Shown: positions 26,638 to 36,183, numbered from the stretch's first letter. The stretch: 64,000 bases of DNA from Bacteroidota bacterium (GCA_018268035.1 JAFDXI010000089.1:1-64000), one strand, 5' to 3'. Made by a program: numbers and translations. The notes: generated from the letters alone by a model not told the origin.

Positions 26638-27918
26638 ATGAAAAAAATAATTTCATTTTTAATCGTTACAGTTTCCTGTATTTTCATTTTTTCCTGTAAC
26701 CAGGGGAATAATGGGAAAGAGAGTTATGAATCGTCGTTGACTTTTGGTCCTGGTGATGAACAAAAAATACAGGAGGCGCTGCTCACTTTAAAAAGCAATA
26801 CTTCAATAACATTGAAAGAAGGTTTGTACCATTTTGATCATTTAAGTATAGTCGGCGTCAACCATATTTTATTCCAGGGTGCCGGGCATGATAAAACCAT
26901 TCTTGATTTTTCTGAACAAAGCACAAGCGGTGAAGGTTTGCGTGCCACCAATGTAAAAGATTTCTGGATTGATGGCATGACGATACGTGAATCAAAAGGT
27001 GATTTAATGAAGATCAGCAATAGCAGGGATATTAAGATCACCAACCTGTATGCAACCTGGGCAAAATCAGATTCCAACAGTGGTGGTTATGCTATTTATC
27101 CTGTGTTGTGCAAAAATGTTTTAATTGAAAACTGTTATGTGCAGGGTTCCTCTGATGCAGGAATTTATGTTGGGCAGTCAGACAGCGCTATCGTTCGAAA
27201 TAGTAAAGGTTCAGGCAATGTTGCAGGTTGTGAAATTGAAAACACAACACATGCTGAAGTGCATGACAATGAATTTTACAACAACACTGCCGGCGTATTG
27301 GTATTTGACCTTGCCGATCTTTCACAACGTGGCGGCCATGTGAAAGTGTATAATAATTACCTGCATGATAACAACACAAAGAATTTTGCAAAGGCAGGAA
27401 GTTTTGGTACAGCCTGGGGTGTAGGCAATGCGCCTCCCGGAAGTGGCGTGGTGATATTAGCTGCATCTGATGTTGAAATTTATAATAACAATATTGTAAA
27501 CAATAATTCAGCTTCTATCATTCTTGCATCAGGTTTTTCAGTGGATGATAAAGCAGCAGAAAAAATCAGCAACCATTATCAGCCTATATCAAAAAACATA
27601 AAAATTCATGGTAATACCATAAAAATGGGTGATGCTTTTCCAGCGCCTGCTTATGAACATCATATCGGTCAAATATTAGTTGCAACAGAAAAAAAATTGC
27701 AGGAGCTCGATCCATCAAGAGTTGGCAAACGTCTTCCTGAAATTGTTTATGATGGCTTCAACAGTAATGTATTATCGGGAGGCAGCGCATCGAATCCTGA
27801 TTCACTTTGCATAGATCAGAAAGGAGACAATATTTTTGTGAATGCAGATTTTATGAACATTGTCAATCCACAAAAATGGCACCCGGTAACTGATATAGCT
27901 CCTTTTACTTGTAAATAA
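26638..27918 (+). CDS. parallel beta-helix repeat lipoprotein (TIGR03805-like)
   Basis: Lipoprotein of about 426 residues with a signal peptide and Cys20 (FIFSC). The body is a right-handed beta-helix: ILFQGAGHDKTILDFSEQ, IDGMTIRESKGDLMKISNS, VLIENCYVQGSSDAGIYVGQSDSAIVR, EVHDNEFYNNTAGVLVF. This matches the parallel beta-helix family repeatedly found next to SO2930-type diheme cytochromes, and such a cytochrome gene follows here. ATG 26638 fits the signal peptide better than ATG 26629. Whether it cleaves or only binds a polymer is unknown; no lyase or hydrolase catalytic motif is evident. Confidence 0.82.
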   Translation: MKKIISFLIVTVSCIFIFSCNQGNNGKESYESSLTFGPGDEQKIQEALLTLKSNTSITLKEGLYHFDHLSIVGVNHILFQGAGHDKTILDFSEQSTSGEGLRATNVKDFWIDGMTIRESKGDLMKISNSRDIKITNLYATWAKSDSNSGGYAIYPVLCKNVLIENCYVQGSSDAGIYVGQSDSAIVRNSKGSGNVAGCEIENTTHAEVHDNEFYNNTAGVLVFDLADLSQRGGHVKVYNNYLHDNNTKNFAKAGSFGTAWGVGNAPPGSGVVILAASDVEIYNNNIVNNNSASIILASGFSVDDKAAEKISNHYQPISKNIKIHGNTIKMGDAFPAPAYEHHIGQILVATEKKLQELDPSRVGKRLPEIVYDGFNSNVLSGGSASNPDSLCIDQKGDNIFVNADFMNIVNPQKWHPVTDIAPFTCK

Positions 27919-28018
27919 GAATCAGTTGAAATATTTTTTATGTTACCGGTTTCAGTTCTTTCATGGCAGCGTGGTTGTGCCTACTGTCAGTTAGTGTTTA
28001 ATTTTAAAAAAATTAGTG

Positions 28019-29098
28019 ATGAACAAAACCACAAAATATTTTATTGCCCTGTCTGTATTTATCTGCTCTTCTGTTTTACTCATTCAAAGTTGTACAACAA
28101 AGAATGAAAAAGAAAATCAGGCTGCACAAGGATTTACTTTTGCAGATAAATTATCAGATTATGGATTCTTTGGAAAAGACTTAAAAGAAATGGTTCCTCA
28201 AAAGGGCGTGATACCTTATAATATTGTTACGCCACTCTTTACTGATTATGCAGTAAAAGATCGTTTTATAAAATTACCTGCCGGTGGAAAAATTGCTTAT
28301 ACTGCAAATGGCCCGCTTGATTTTCCAGACTCTACTTTTATTATCAAATCATTTTCATATATCAATAAAGATGGAAAAAAAGTTTTGATTGAAACAAGGC
28401 TTTTGTTTAAAGAACCAAACAATGGTAACTGGGATGTGATGGATTATTTATGGAATGATGAGCAAACAGAAGCAACAAAATTTATCACGGGTGAAAAATT
28501 GCCAATAACACTTTTAGATGACCTGGGAAATAAAATTTCTACTAAATATGAAGTGCCAAATGTGAATGATTGCAAAAGGTGTCATATCTCCAATAATAAT
28601 TTAATTCCTATTGGTCCAAAAGCAAGGAACCTGAATTATACAATCCCTGGTGATACTCAAAATCAATTAGTCAAATGGGCATCAATGGGAATACTCACAG
28701 GCATGCCGCCTTTAGATAGTATTCAAAGATTACCTGATTGGAAAGATGAAAAAAAATACACTGTGAATGAAAGGGCAAGAGCATATCTTGATGTCAATTG
28801 TTCTTATTGTCACACAACCGGAGGTGATGCATATAACACCGGTTTATTCCTTGAGTTTGATCAGAAAAATCCAGATCATATAGGCATCCTGAAATTACCT
28901 GTATCAGCAGGTGGCGGTGCAGGTGGATTAAATTATGATATTATTCCAGGCAATCCCGATAGTTCAATTTTATTGCACAGGCTGAACAGTACAGAACCAG
29001 GAACTGCAATGCCTGAACTCACCCGCACAGTGATTCATAAAGAAGGTGTGGCATTAATCAGGGAATGGATAAAAGATATGCCTAAAGTGAAAAGATAA
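28019..29098 (+). CDS. SO2930-family diheme c-type cytochrome lipoprotein
   Basis: A 359-residue periplasmic or surface lipoprotein (Cys25 after LLIQS) with two haem-attachment motifs, CKRCH at 185-189 and CSYCH at 261-265. Motifs such as ALSVF at the start, YNIVTPLFTDYAVKDRFIKLP and the C-terminal PGNPDSSILLHRLNSTEPGTAMPEL match the SO2930/HNE_0200 family. That family is known to pair with the beta-helix protein encoded upstream. ATG 28019 is preferred to GTG 28016. It probably passes electrons from an oxidation in the envelope, but the substrate of this pair is undescribed as far as I know. Confidence 0.85.
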   Translation: MNKTTKYFIALSVFICSSVLLIQSCTTKNEKENQAAQGFTFADKLSDYGFFGKDLKEMVPQKGVIPYNIVTPLFTDYAVKDRFIKLPAGGKIAYTANGPLDFPDSTFIIKSFSYINKDGKKVLIETRLLFKEPNNGNWDVMDYLWNDEQTEATKFITGEKLPITLLDDLGNKISTKYEVPNVNDCKRCHISNNNLIPIGPKARNLNYTIPGDTQNQLVKWASMGILTGMPPLDSIQRLPDWKDEKKYTVNERARAYLDVNCSYCHTTGGDAYNTGLFLEFDQKNPDHIGILKLPVSAGGGAGGLNYDIIPGNPDSSILLHRLNSTEPGTAMPELTRTVIHKEGVALIREWIKDMPKVKR

Positions 29099-29118
29099 GT
29101 TTACATATAGAAAATATT

Positions 29119-29159
29119 AAAGCCATGCAAAATATTCATTGATTTTACATGGCTTTTTT
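29119..29159 (+). terminator. rho-independent terminator of the cytochrome module
   Basis: Stem AAAGCCATG / CATGGCTTT (9 bp) with a 20-nt loop and a T-run, 20 bp after the cytochrome stop codon. Confidence 0.75.
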
Positions 29160-29218
29160 GTTGGCAAAAATAATGGCAGATGATTATGCCTGGTTTATTT
29201 TCGTAATAGCATTTGCGC

Positions 29219-30337
29219 TTAATTGCTTTCTCTTTCATTAATAGCCCTTTGTACTTTTCCATAATAATAATCTGACTGAATTTTCCTTGCAGTTTCTTTT
29301 AATTCAGCATTCAGTGAATCATTTTCAGGCATTTTTTCAGCAATCTTTGTCAGCACTTCCGACTGATAATAATCTGAACCGATAGTACCAGCATAATAGA
29401 TGAGTTGTCTCCAGCCTGTTACATCATCATTGCCTGCATCAACAAGTTGCATTAATATTCCTGACTTGTAATAATCACTTTTTATTCCCTGCATTGCTTC
29501 TATTGCCTGGGCATATCGGTTTTTATTCAATCCATTATTTTTCAATAACCCTGAAATGATTTCTGACTGATAGTAATCACTACCTATGCCTGAAATAATT
29601 TTTATCACTTGTAAAAAGTCATTATCCGAAAGGGCAGGTTCATTTAAAAGTTTATTTATCACCTGGGTTTTGTAATAATCGGAAGACATATTCCCTATTG
29701 CATTCAAATATGCAGCTCTTATTACATCATCTTTTAGATAAGATGTTGCCACTTCCTGCATCAGCTCTGATTTGTAATAATCGCTTGAGATAAACTCGTT
29801 GGCTTTGTTTAATACTGCAGCCATTTCCTGCTGAGATAGTGGTGCATTTTTCAAAAGCGACGAGAGATAAATTTCCTTTGTATAATCACTGTTGAAACGG
29901 CTTACCTCATCCAATACACCAGATGTGCCTTTCATAGAAAAAATTCTTTTTGCTCTGTTTGATGCATCTATACCTCCGTTGATCATAAACTCCACACAAG
30001 ATGCAATCAGTGATTTGTCGGATGCATCTAAAACAGATTTTCTTTTTCTGTTAATTGTATAATCCAGGCTACCATCCTTAGCTGGTGTAATGTATAATAG
30101 CTGGTCTCCTTTCCTGAAATCTACAAAACCATCATTAGAAATTTTTTGTATTCCCAAATCATCGGCTGTTAACAACACATCACCTCTTACAGTAAGATTG
30201 ATTTTTTTAGAACCATCATTTATTTTTAGACTATACCTGCCATTGTTTCTTGAGACAGACATATTTTTTCTCTGTGCTGATACATCAAGTATCAAAATAG
30301 AAATAGCAATAAGGATTAGAAAAATCTTTTTCATCAT
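29219..30337 (-). CDS. secreted HEAT-like solenoid protein with SDYYKSE repeats
   Basis: A 372-residue protein with a signal peptide (about 1-21). The N-terminal half (about 22-130) is beta-rich. The C-terminal half consists of at least six helical repeats of about 33-38 residues, each built round SDYY: SSDYYKSELMQEVA, SSDYYKTQVINKLL, GSDYYQSEIISGLL, KSDYYKSGILMQLV, GSDYYQSEVLTKIA, QSDYYYGKVQRAI. This is the repeat pattern of HEAT-like solenoids found in Bacteroidota envelope proteins, often attached to M56 or DUF4097-type sensors. Here it stands alone. Function unknown; a protein-binding scaffold in the periplasm is the natural guess. Confidence 0.75.
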   Translation of the reverse strand: MMKKIFLILIAISILILDVSAQRKNMSVSRNNGRYSLKINDGSKKINLTVRGDVLLTADDLGIQKISNDGFVDFRKGDQLLYITPAKDGSLDYTINRKRKSVLDASDKSLIASCVEFMINGGIDASNRAKRIFSMKGTSGVLDEVSRFNSDYTKEIYLSSLLKNAPLSQQEMAAVLNKANEFISSDYYKSELMQEVATSYLKDDVIRAAYLNAIGNMSSDYYKTQVINKLLNEPALSDNDFLQVIKIISGIGSDYYQSEIISGLLKNNGLNKNRYAQAIEAMQGIKSDYYKSGILMQLVDAGNDDVTGWRQLIYYAGTIGSDYYQSEVLTKIAEKMPENDSLNAELKETARKIQSDYYYGKVQRAINERESN

Positions 30338-30427
30338 ATTTATTTACAGGTAAAAAATAAAAAAAATAAAAGGTATTTTTTTTATAGTATTTATGAAATG
30401 ATGCATCAAGTTGACGCTTCATACTAA

Positions 30428-32860
30428 CTACTCAGTTCGCAACGATTTTACCGGATTTGACAATGCAGCTTTTACTGCCTGGAAACTCACTGTTATCAAT
30501 GCTATCAACAGAGCGCCAATGCCTGCTACAACAAACATCCACCACTCAATATTGATGCGATAAGCAAAATTATTCAGCCAGTTGTGCATTGCCCACCAGG
30601 CAAGTGGTGTTGCAATAATAAATGAAAGCAATACCAGTTTTACAAAATCTTTACTGAGCATTTTTACAATACCCTGTACACTTGCACCCAAAACTTTCCT
30701 GATACCAATTTCTTTGGTGCGTTGTTCTGCAATAAATGTAGCAAGACCAAATAAACCGAGACATGCAATGAATATGGCCAACACAGAAAAGATCAATGCG
30801 ATCTCACCTGCCCTTTGTTCTGCACGGTACATCTCATCAAAAGATTCATTTAAAAAACGATAGCTGAAAGGCATACCTGAAGCAATTGTCTTCCATTTGT
30901 TTTGTATTTGAGTGATAAGGTTTTGAATGTTCCCTGCATTTACTTTAAATATGGCCGAATTGGTATTTTTTCCAAGCATGAAACATAAAGGTCCAACCTG
31001 CTGATGCAATGATTCAAAATTGAAATTTTTAACAACACCAATAATATGATATGAAGATTGTTGACCATCATTATCAGTATTGTAAATTTTTTGGCCAATT
31101 GGATTCGTAAAACCCAAAAGCTTCATCGCAGTTTCATTGATGATGATTGCAGAAGAATCACTCCCGAAGTCTTTTGAAAAATTCCTGCCTTGTATGATTT
31201 GCATTCCAAGCGTTTTGACATAATCATAATCTACACCCCAATTTTGCATATCCAAACTGTTTTGAGGAGTTGGGACAGCATCTTTGGAATAAGTGTTATC
31301 ATTTCTTGACGAATTGGAAACAGGTAAAAAACTGCTCAAAGTACCTTCTGTTACTCCGGGTAATTGGAGCACTTCATTTTTAAAAGTTTGTTTTGTTCCT
31401 TCATTCAAAGTGAAAAGGCCATCAATCACCAGCACCTGGTCTTTGTTGTATCCAAGATTTTTAGTTTGTATGAAATGCAGTTGCTCATAAACGATGATGG
31501 TGCCCACAATTAAAATAATGGATGTTGCAAATTGAAACACTACTAAAACACTTCTCAGTCCTCCACCCTTACTACCCAGTTTTAATTTTCCTTTTAATAC
31601 TTCAATGGGTTTGAAAGCAGAAAGGAAAAATGCAGGATAGCTGCCAGCCAATAATCCAACAACAAAAGGTAATGCAATTAAAAACGGTAATATACTTGTT
31701 GAAAACAGATTGTTCAAGGTCATGTGCTTTGCAGCAATATCATTGAATACCGGCAAAACAAAATAATCAATCAGAATAGCAATCAACAAAGAAACCAGCG
31801 CAATCAAAGTTGATTCAAAAAGAAACTGGGATACTAATTGTTTTTTCTCTGTTCCCAATACTTTTCTAATGCCAACTTCTTTTGCACGTCCGGCAGAGCG
31901 GGCTGTGGTCAGGTTCATGAAATTGATGCAGGCAATGATTAAAATAAATAAAGCGACTGCAGAAAATATATATACATATTGTATGTTGCCGCTTGGGCTC
32001 AGTTCAAAACTATAATCTGAATACAAATGAATTCTTGTTAATGGCATCAAAGAATACTGAAGATTATTCCCGGCTTTTCTGAACTCATCCATACTGTTGA
32101 TATTCATGAATCGTTTTGCATAAGGCATCACATACCTGTCAATATACTGGTCAAAATTTTTCTCAAAAGCTTTATAATCTGTACCGGGTTTTAATTTAAT
32201 ATAAGTATAGAAATTATGACTGGTGATAGCGCCCCAATCATAGTTTACATTTTTCATTGAAAACAAAAAATCAAAATGAAAATGTGTATTATCAGGGATA
32301 TCTTTTATGACTGCTGTAATCTTATAAGGAGTGATATTATTATCTTTTATTTCAATCGTTTTCCCTAAAACATCGGTGGTTCCAAAATATTTTTTTGCAG
32401 TAGACTCAGTAACTACCACAGTATTGGGTTCATCCAATGCGTGCTTTGTATCTCCTGCTATTACAGGCAATTGAAATACTTCAAAAAATGTAGAATCTGC
32501 ATTACCAACATTTGTTTCATTAATATACACATTCCCTTTCTTAACAAGTTTATTTCCACTAAAAGTATAAATACGTGTGTATTGTTCTATCTGTGGATTA
32601 TCCTTTTCCAATAGCTGGCCCATCATATCACTGGTAACAGGCATGTGCAGATTGGAACCTCCTATGCGTATATCTGAATTAATCCTGTAAATCCTGTTGG
32701 CATCAGGAAAGTACCGGTCATAACTTAATTCATTGGTTACATACAATGTAATCAGCAAAAAGCTGGCAAGACCAATTGCAAGACCTGCAATATTGATGAA
32801 AGAATATATCTTATTCTTTGAAATATTCCTCCAGGCGATTTTGAAATAATTCTTGAACAT
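30428..32860 (-). CDS. FtsX/MacB-type ABC transporter permease
   Basis: An 810-residue inner-membrane permease with an N-terminal MacB periplasmic core domain and two FtsX domains. The start MFKNYFKIAWRNISKNKIYSFINIAGLAIGLASF is standard for Bacteroidota members. Membrane segments lie near 19-42, 285-310, 335-360, 380-410, 430-450, 680-705, 730-755 and 765-790. The LGLFGLATFIAEQRTKEIGIRKVLGAS motif marks the second FtsX domain. I use ATG 32860; a TTG nine bases earlier is part of the repeat array. No ATP-binding subunit is adjacent, so it must pair with one encoded elsewhere. The start codon lies only 4 bp from a 294-bp heptamer array, which is unusual and may influence expression. Confidence 0.9.
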   Translation of the reverse strand: MFKNYFKIAWRNISKNKIYSFINIAGLAIGLASFLLITLYVTNELSYDRYFPDANRIYRINSDIRIGGSNLHMPVTSDMMGQLLEKDNPQIEQYTRIYTFSGNKLVKKGNVYINETNVGNADSTFFEVFQLPVIAGDTKHALDEPNTVVVTESTAKKYFGTTDVLGKTIEIKDNNITPYKITAVIKDIPDNTHFHFDFLFSMKNVNYDWGAITSHNFYTYIKLKPGTDYKAFEKNFDQYIDRYVMPYAKRFMNINSMDEFRKAGNNLQYSLMPLTRIHLYSDYSFELSPSGNIQYVYIFSAVALFILIIACINFMNLTTARSAGRAKEVGIRKVLGTEKKQLVSQFLFESTLIALVSLLIAILIDYFVLPVFNDIAAKHMTLNNLFSTSILPFLIALPFVVGLLAGSYPAFFLSAFKPIEVLKGKLKLGSKGGGLRSVLVVFQFATSIILIVGTIIVYEQLHFIQTKNLGYNKDQVLVIDGLFTLNEGTKQTFKNEVLQLPGVTEGTLSSFLPVSNSSRNDNTYSKDAVPTPQNSLDMQNWGVDYDYVKTLGMQIIQGRNFSKDFGSDSSAIIINETAMKLLGFTNPIGQKIYNTDNDGQQSSYHIIGVVKNFNFESLHQQVGPLCFMLGKNTNSAIFKVNAGNIQNLITQIQNKWKTIASGMPFSYRFLNESFDEMYRAEQRAGEIALIFSVLAIFIACLGLFGLATFIAEQRTKEIGIRKVLGASVQGIVKMLSKDFVKLVLLSFIIATPLAWWAMHNWLNNFAYRINIEWWMFVVAGIGALLIALITVSFQAVKAALSNPVKSLRTE

Positions 32861-32864
32861 TATA

Positions 32865-33158
32865 ATCAATTACGAATTACAAATTACGAATTACGAATTT
32901 TCAATTAACCATTAACAATTATCAATTACGAATTATCAATTACGAATTACGAATTTTCAATTAACCATTAACAATTATCAATTAACCATTATCAATTATC
33001 AATTACGAATTATCAATTATCAATTATCAATTACGAATTATCAATTATCAATTAACCATTAACAATTACGAATTACGAATTATCAATTATCAATTAACCA
33101 TTATCAATTACGAATTACGAATTATCAATTAACCATTAACAATTTTCAATTAATAATT
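32865..33158. repeat. heptanucleotide repeat array, 42 units
   Basis: Forty-two contiguous 7-bp units in one unbroken register. Almost all are drawn from five words: ATCAATT, ACGAATT, AACCATT, AACAATT and TTCAATT, with single ACAAATT and AATAATT variants. The words all end in ATT and follow no simple order, although AACCATT-AACAATT and ACGAATT-ACGAATT pairs recur. The array abuts the start codon of the FtsX-type permease on the minus strand. Unit counts in such arrays usually vary between strains. Confidence 0.97.
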
Positions 33159-33251
33159 AAAAAACAACATTCTTTTCTGTAAACTTTCAATACACGTGCC
33201 AATGCTGAAACCCTTATGTAACAAGCATTTCAGAATGGAATGATATTCCAG

Positions 33252-33269
33252 GTGTCCGGTTTCGTACAC
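33252..33269. promoter_or_regulatory. imperfect palindrome upstream of the permease gene
   Basis: GTGTCCGGTTTCGTACAC is an 18-bp inverted repeat with one mismatched pair. It lies in the 172-bp gap between the heptamer array and nadE, about 390 bp before the permease start. It could be an operator for a regulator of the permease gene. Nothing else is recognised in this gap. Confidence 0.35.
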
Positions 33270-33330
33270 TTGTTGTGCTGTTTTGTAACTATAATTACCT
33301 GCAGAAATTATACTGCTCCTCTCCTTTTGT

Positions 33331-35013
33331 TCAGCTTAAATATTTTCCTACAATCGGTACACGCCTGCCTACTCCAAACGCTTTTTCAGATATGCGGATA
33401 ATGGGACAAAACTGGTTGCGTTTATATTCATTGGTGTTTACCAGTTTCAATGTGCGGTCAACAATGGCAGCATCAAAACCAAGTGCTTTTATTTCTACAG
33501 GCCCTAATCTGCGTTCGACATACTGATACAAAATCGTATCAAGTACTGCATAATCAGGAAGGCTGTCACTGTCTTTTTGATTGGGTCTTAATTCAGCGCT
33601 TGGCGCTTTGGTTAAAATATTTTGTGGAATAATTTCTTTTTCTCTATTCAGATATTCTGCCAATGCATATACCTGCGATTTATAACAATCACCAATCACA
33701 CTCAATCCGCCAGCCATATCACCATACAATGTACCATAGCCTGTAGAAAGCTCACTCTTGTTGGATGTGTTCAATAAAATGTATCCAAACTTATTGGCAA
33801 TAGCCATCAATAAATTACCACGTATCCTGCTTTGAATATTTTCTTCAGCAATTGAAAAAGGTAAATCTTTAAATTTAGGTTGAAGTATATGCAGGAATTC
33901 TTCATAAATATCATTGATGCGAATGATGTCATAAGGGTTACCAAGATTTTTACTGAGTTGCGCTGCATCGTTTACTGAATGATCTGATGAATAAGGTGAA
34001 GGCATCAAAACAGCCCGCACATTTTCATTACCTAATGCTTCACATGCCAGCGTTAAAACCACAGCACTATCAATGCCACCGGATGATCCAAGTATTGCTT
34101 TTGTAAAACCCATTTTATTAAAATAATCCCGAATGCCCAGCAACAATGCTTCATGTATCATCGGCAGGTTCAGTGAAGGATTAAAATTATTTACAATCAT
34201 TTCTGTGTTAGGCAAATGATCTGCCGGCTCAATAACGGGTTCATCAATCGTGCCATCATCGTTCAAAAAAACTGTTGCAAAATCTTCTTTGAACATATTT
34301 AAAAACCTGCACAGGTTACCGTTTTTGTCAAACACAAGTGATGCTCCATCAAAAACAATTTCAGTCTGGCTGCCAACTGTATTGCAATAAAACATGGGTA
34401 GTTTATATTTCAAAACATTCTTTTTTATGGTGGCTTTCCTGTCTTCGTTATGTGTATAATCAAATGGCGAGGCACTGATATTCAACATTACATCCGGATT
34501 TTGTTTCATCAGAATATCCATCGGGCAAATACGGTATAAAGGGTTATCGCCGAGGTTCCAGATATCTTCACATATTGTGATTGCTAACTTTTTCTCTTTA
34601 AACTCAACAACTTTCCAATCGAATGCAGGCTCAAAATACCTGTATTCATCAAACACATCATAAGTGGGCAAAAGTGTTTTATGAATTACGGCTTTGATTT
34701 CTTTTTCATACAGGAAAAATGCAGCATTGAATAAATCTTTTCCTTCAATATTAGGATTGCGGGCAGGTGAGCCAATCAACACAGCAATATCATCAGCAAA
34801 TTCTTTGATAGTGTCAATGGCTTTATAACATTGATTGATAAAATCATTGAACTCAACAAAATCTCTTGGCGGGTAACCACAAATACACAGTTCACTGAAC
34901 ATGACTATGTCGGCACCATCTGCTTTTGCTTTATTGATGCCTTCAATAATTTTTGTGGTATTGTTTTCAAAATTGCCAATATGATAGTTTTGCTGTGCTA
35001 TTGAGATTTTCAT
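33331..35013 (-). CDS. nadE: glutamine-dependent NAD+ synthetase
   Basis: Makes NAD+ from deamido-NAD+ with ATP and glutamine-derived ammonia, in the cytoplasm. The N-terminal nitrilase-type glutaminase domain (about 1-260) has the triad Glu41 (FSELCICGY), Lys112 (VIHKTLLP) and Cys148 (ITICEDIWN). The C-terminal synthetase domain (about 285-560) has the ATP P-loop SSGGIDSAVV at 310-319, LLNTSNKSELSTGYGTLYGDMAGG, and KAPSAELRPNQKDSDSLPDY. The length of 560 matches the shorter two-domain form of the enzyme. Intact and well conserved; divergently transcribed from the gldB-like gene. Confidence 0.96.
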   Translation of the reverse strand: MKISIAQQNYHIGNFENNTTKIIEGINKAKADGADIVMFSELCICGYPPRDFVEFNDFINQCYKAIDTIKEFADDIAVLIGSPARNPNIEGKDLFNAAFFLYEKEIKAVIHKTLLPTYDVFDEYRYFEPAFDWKVVEFKEKKLAITICEDIWNLGDNPLYRICPMDILMKQNPDVMLNISASPFDYTHNEDRKATIKKNVLKYKLPMFYCNTVGSQTEIVFDGASLVFDKNGNLCRFLNMFKEDFATVFLNDDGTIDEPVIEPADHLPNTEMIVNNFNPSLNLPMIHEALLLGIRDYFNKMGFTKAILGSSGGIDSAVVLTLACEALGNENVRAVLMPSPYSSDHSVNDAAQLSKNLGNPYDIIRINDIYEEFLHILQPKFKDLPFSIAEENIQSRIRGNLLMAIANKFGYILLNTSNKSELSTGYGTLYGDMAGGLSVIGDCYKSQVYALAEYLNREKEIIPQNILTKAPSAELRPNQKDSDSLPDYAVLDTILYQYVERRLGPVEIKALGFDAAIVDRTLKLVNTNEYKRNQFCPIIRISEKAFGVGRRVPIVGKYLS

Positions 35014-35172
35014 TTTTCTGATTTCAGTGCAAAGCTCGTGTTTATCAAAAAAATTAACAACTTACTTGTTGATGTTGTATTTATTTGCAAGCGGGAATTA
35101 TTGTTCAAATCAAAAATGTTTTTGAATCTTTCAATAAACCCATTTTATTTTTAGTAAAGTATAATTTTTTAC

Positions 35173-36183
35173 ATGAAATATTTTTGGATCACACTGCTAA
35201 CAGGGATAATTTTTTTGAGTTGTAAAAATGAGAAACCTGCACCTGATGTTTCCAATATTAAAGTGGACATCCAATTAAAGCGGTTCGACAAAGATTTGTT
35301 TTCAATTGACACCAATAATATTGAGGCCTCATTGTCCAAGCTGCAACAAGACTATGGTTCATTCCTCAATGATTACCTCTACAACATCATGATATTGCCA
35401 CCACAACCCGACAGTGTTGCTGTCAAAATAAAAATGTTTTTGCATGATTATCGTTTTGTTTATGATTCGACACAAAAGGATTTCGGTGATTTTGAAAATG
35501 TTTTTCAACAAATAAAAAAAGGGTTACAGTTTGTAAAATATTATTTTCCCCAGTATAAAACACCGGCTACTGTTACCACATACATCGGCCCGATAGAAGG
35601 CTACGCAAATGTCTTAACCCAAAGCGGTTTAGCAGTGGGGTTGCAACTGTATCTTGGAAAAAATTTCCCGGTATATAGTTCTGAAATGATTTCTGAAGTT
35701 TATCCCGATTATTTGCAGCGGAGATTTGAACCACAGTATATCCCGGTGAATTGCATGAAAAATATTGTCAGTGATATTTACCCTGAAAAAAATGGCAGCG
35801 ACCCATTAGTATATCAGATGATTGATGCAGGCAAGCGACTGTATCTTCTTGATCATTTCCTGCCACAACTGGATGATACTTTAAAGACTGGTTATACCCA
35901 ACAACAACTCAAAGGTTGCTATGACCATGAAGCTGATATCTGGAACTATTTTGTACAGAATAACCTGTTGTTTATTACAGATCAGATACAGGCCCGGGAT
36001 TATATGCAGGATGGGCCTTATACTGAAGCATTAGGGAAAGCATCGCCAGGTTTTATAGGCCAGTTTGTGGGTTGGCAGATAGTAAAAAAGTGGATGGAGG
36101 ACAACCCTAAAATAACCTTACCGGAATTACTCAAGGCTCCCGAACAAAATATTTATAATGAGGCAAAATACAAACCGAGGTAA
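35173..36183 (+). CDS. gldB: gliding motility lipoprotein GldB-like
   Basis: A 336-residue lipoprotein with Cys17 after IFLS. The sequence pattern IKVDIQLKRFDKDLFSIDTNNIEASLSKLQQDYG, then TTYIGPIEGYANVLTQSGLAVGLQLYLG, ends CYDHEADIWNYFVQNNLLF and PGFIGQFVGWQIVKKWM. This matches GldB, a cell-envelope protein required for gliding and type IX secretion in Flavobacterium. Its sorting with nadE upstream and DUF3098/uppP downstream is a frequent Bacteroidota neighbourhood. Presence of the gene does not by itself show that the organism glides. Confidence 0.87.
   Translation: MKYFWITLLTGIIFLSCKNEKPAPDVSNIKVDIQLKRFDKDLFSIDTNNIEASLSKLQQDYGSFLNDYLYNIMILPPQPDSVAVKIKMFLHDYRFVYDSTQKDFGDFENVFQQIKKGLQFVKYYFPQYKTPATVTTYIGPIEGYANVLTQSGLAVGLQLYLGKNFPVYSSEMISEVYPDYLQRRFEPQYIPVNCMKNIVSDIYPEKNGSDPLVYQMIDAGKRLYLLDHFLPQLDDTLKTGYTQQQLKGCYDHEADIWNYFVQNNLLFITDQIQARDYMQDGPYTEALGKASPGFIGQFVGWQIVKKWMEDNPKITLPELLKAPEQNIYNEAKYKPR

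Noticed and set aside
32861..32869. Longer permease N terminus from TTG 32869
   Set aside because: The extra codons belong to the heptamer array; MFKNYFKIAWRNI is the conserved family start.
32865..33158. CRISPR array
   Set aside because: Units are 7 bp in direct contact without spacers and there are no cas genes.
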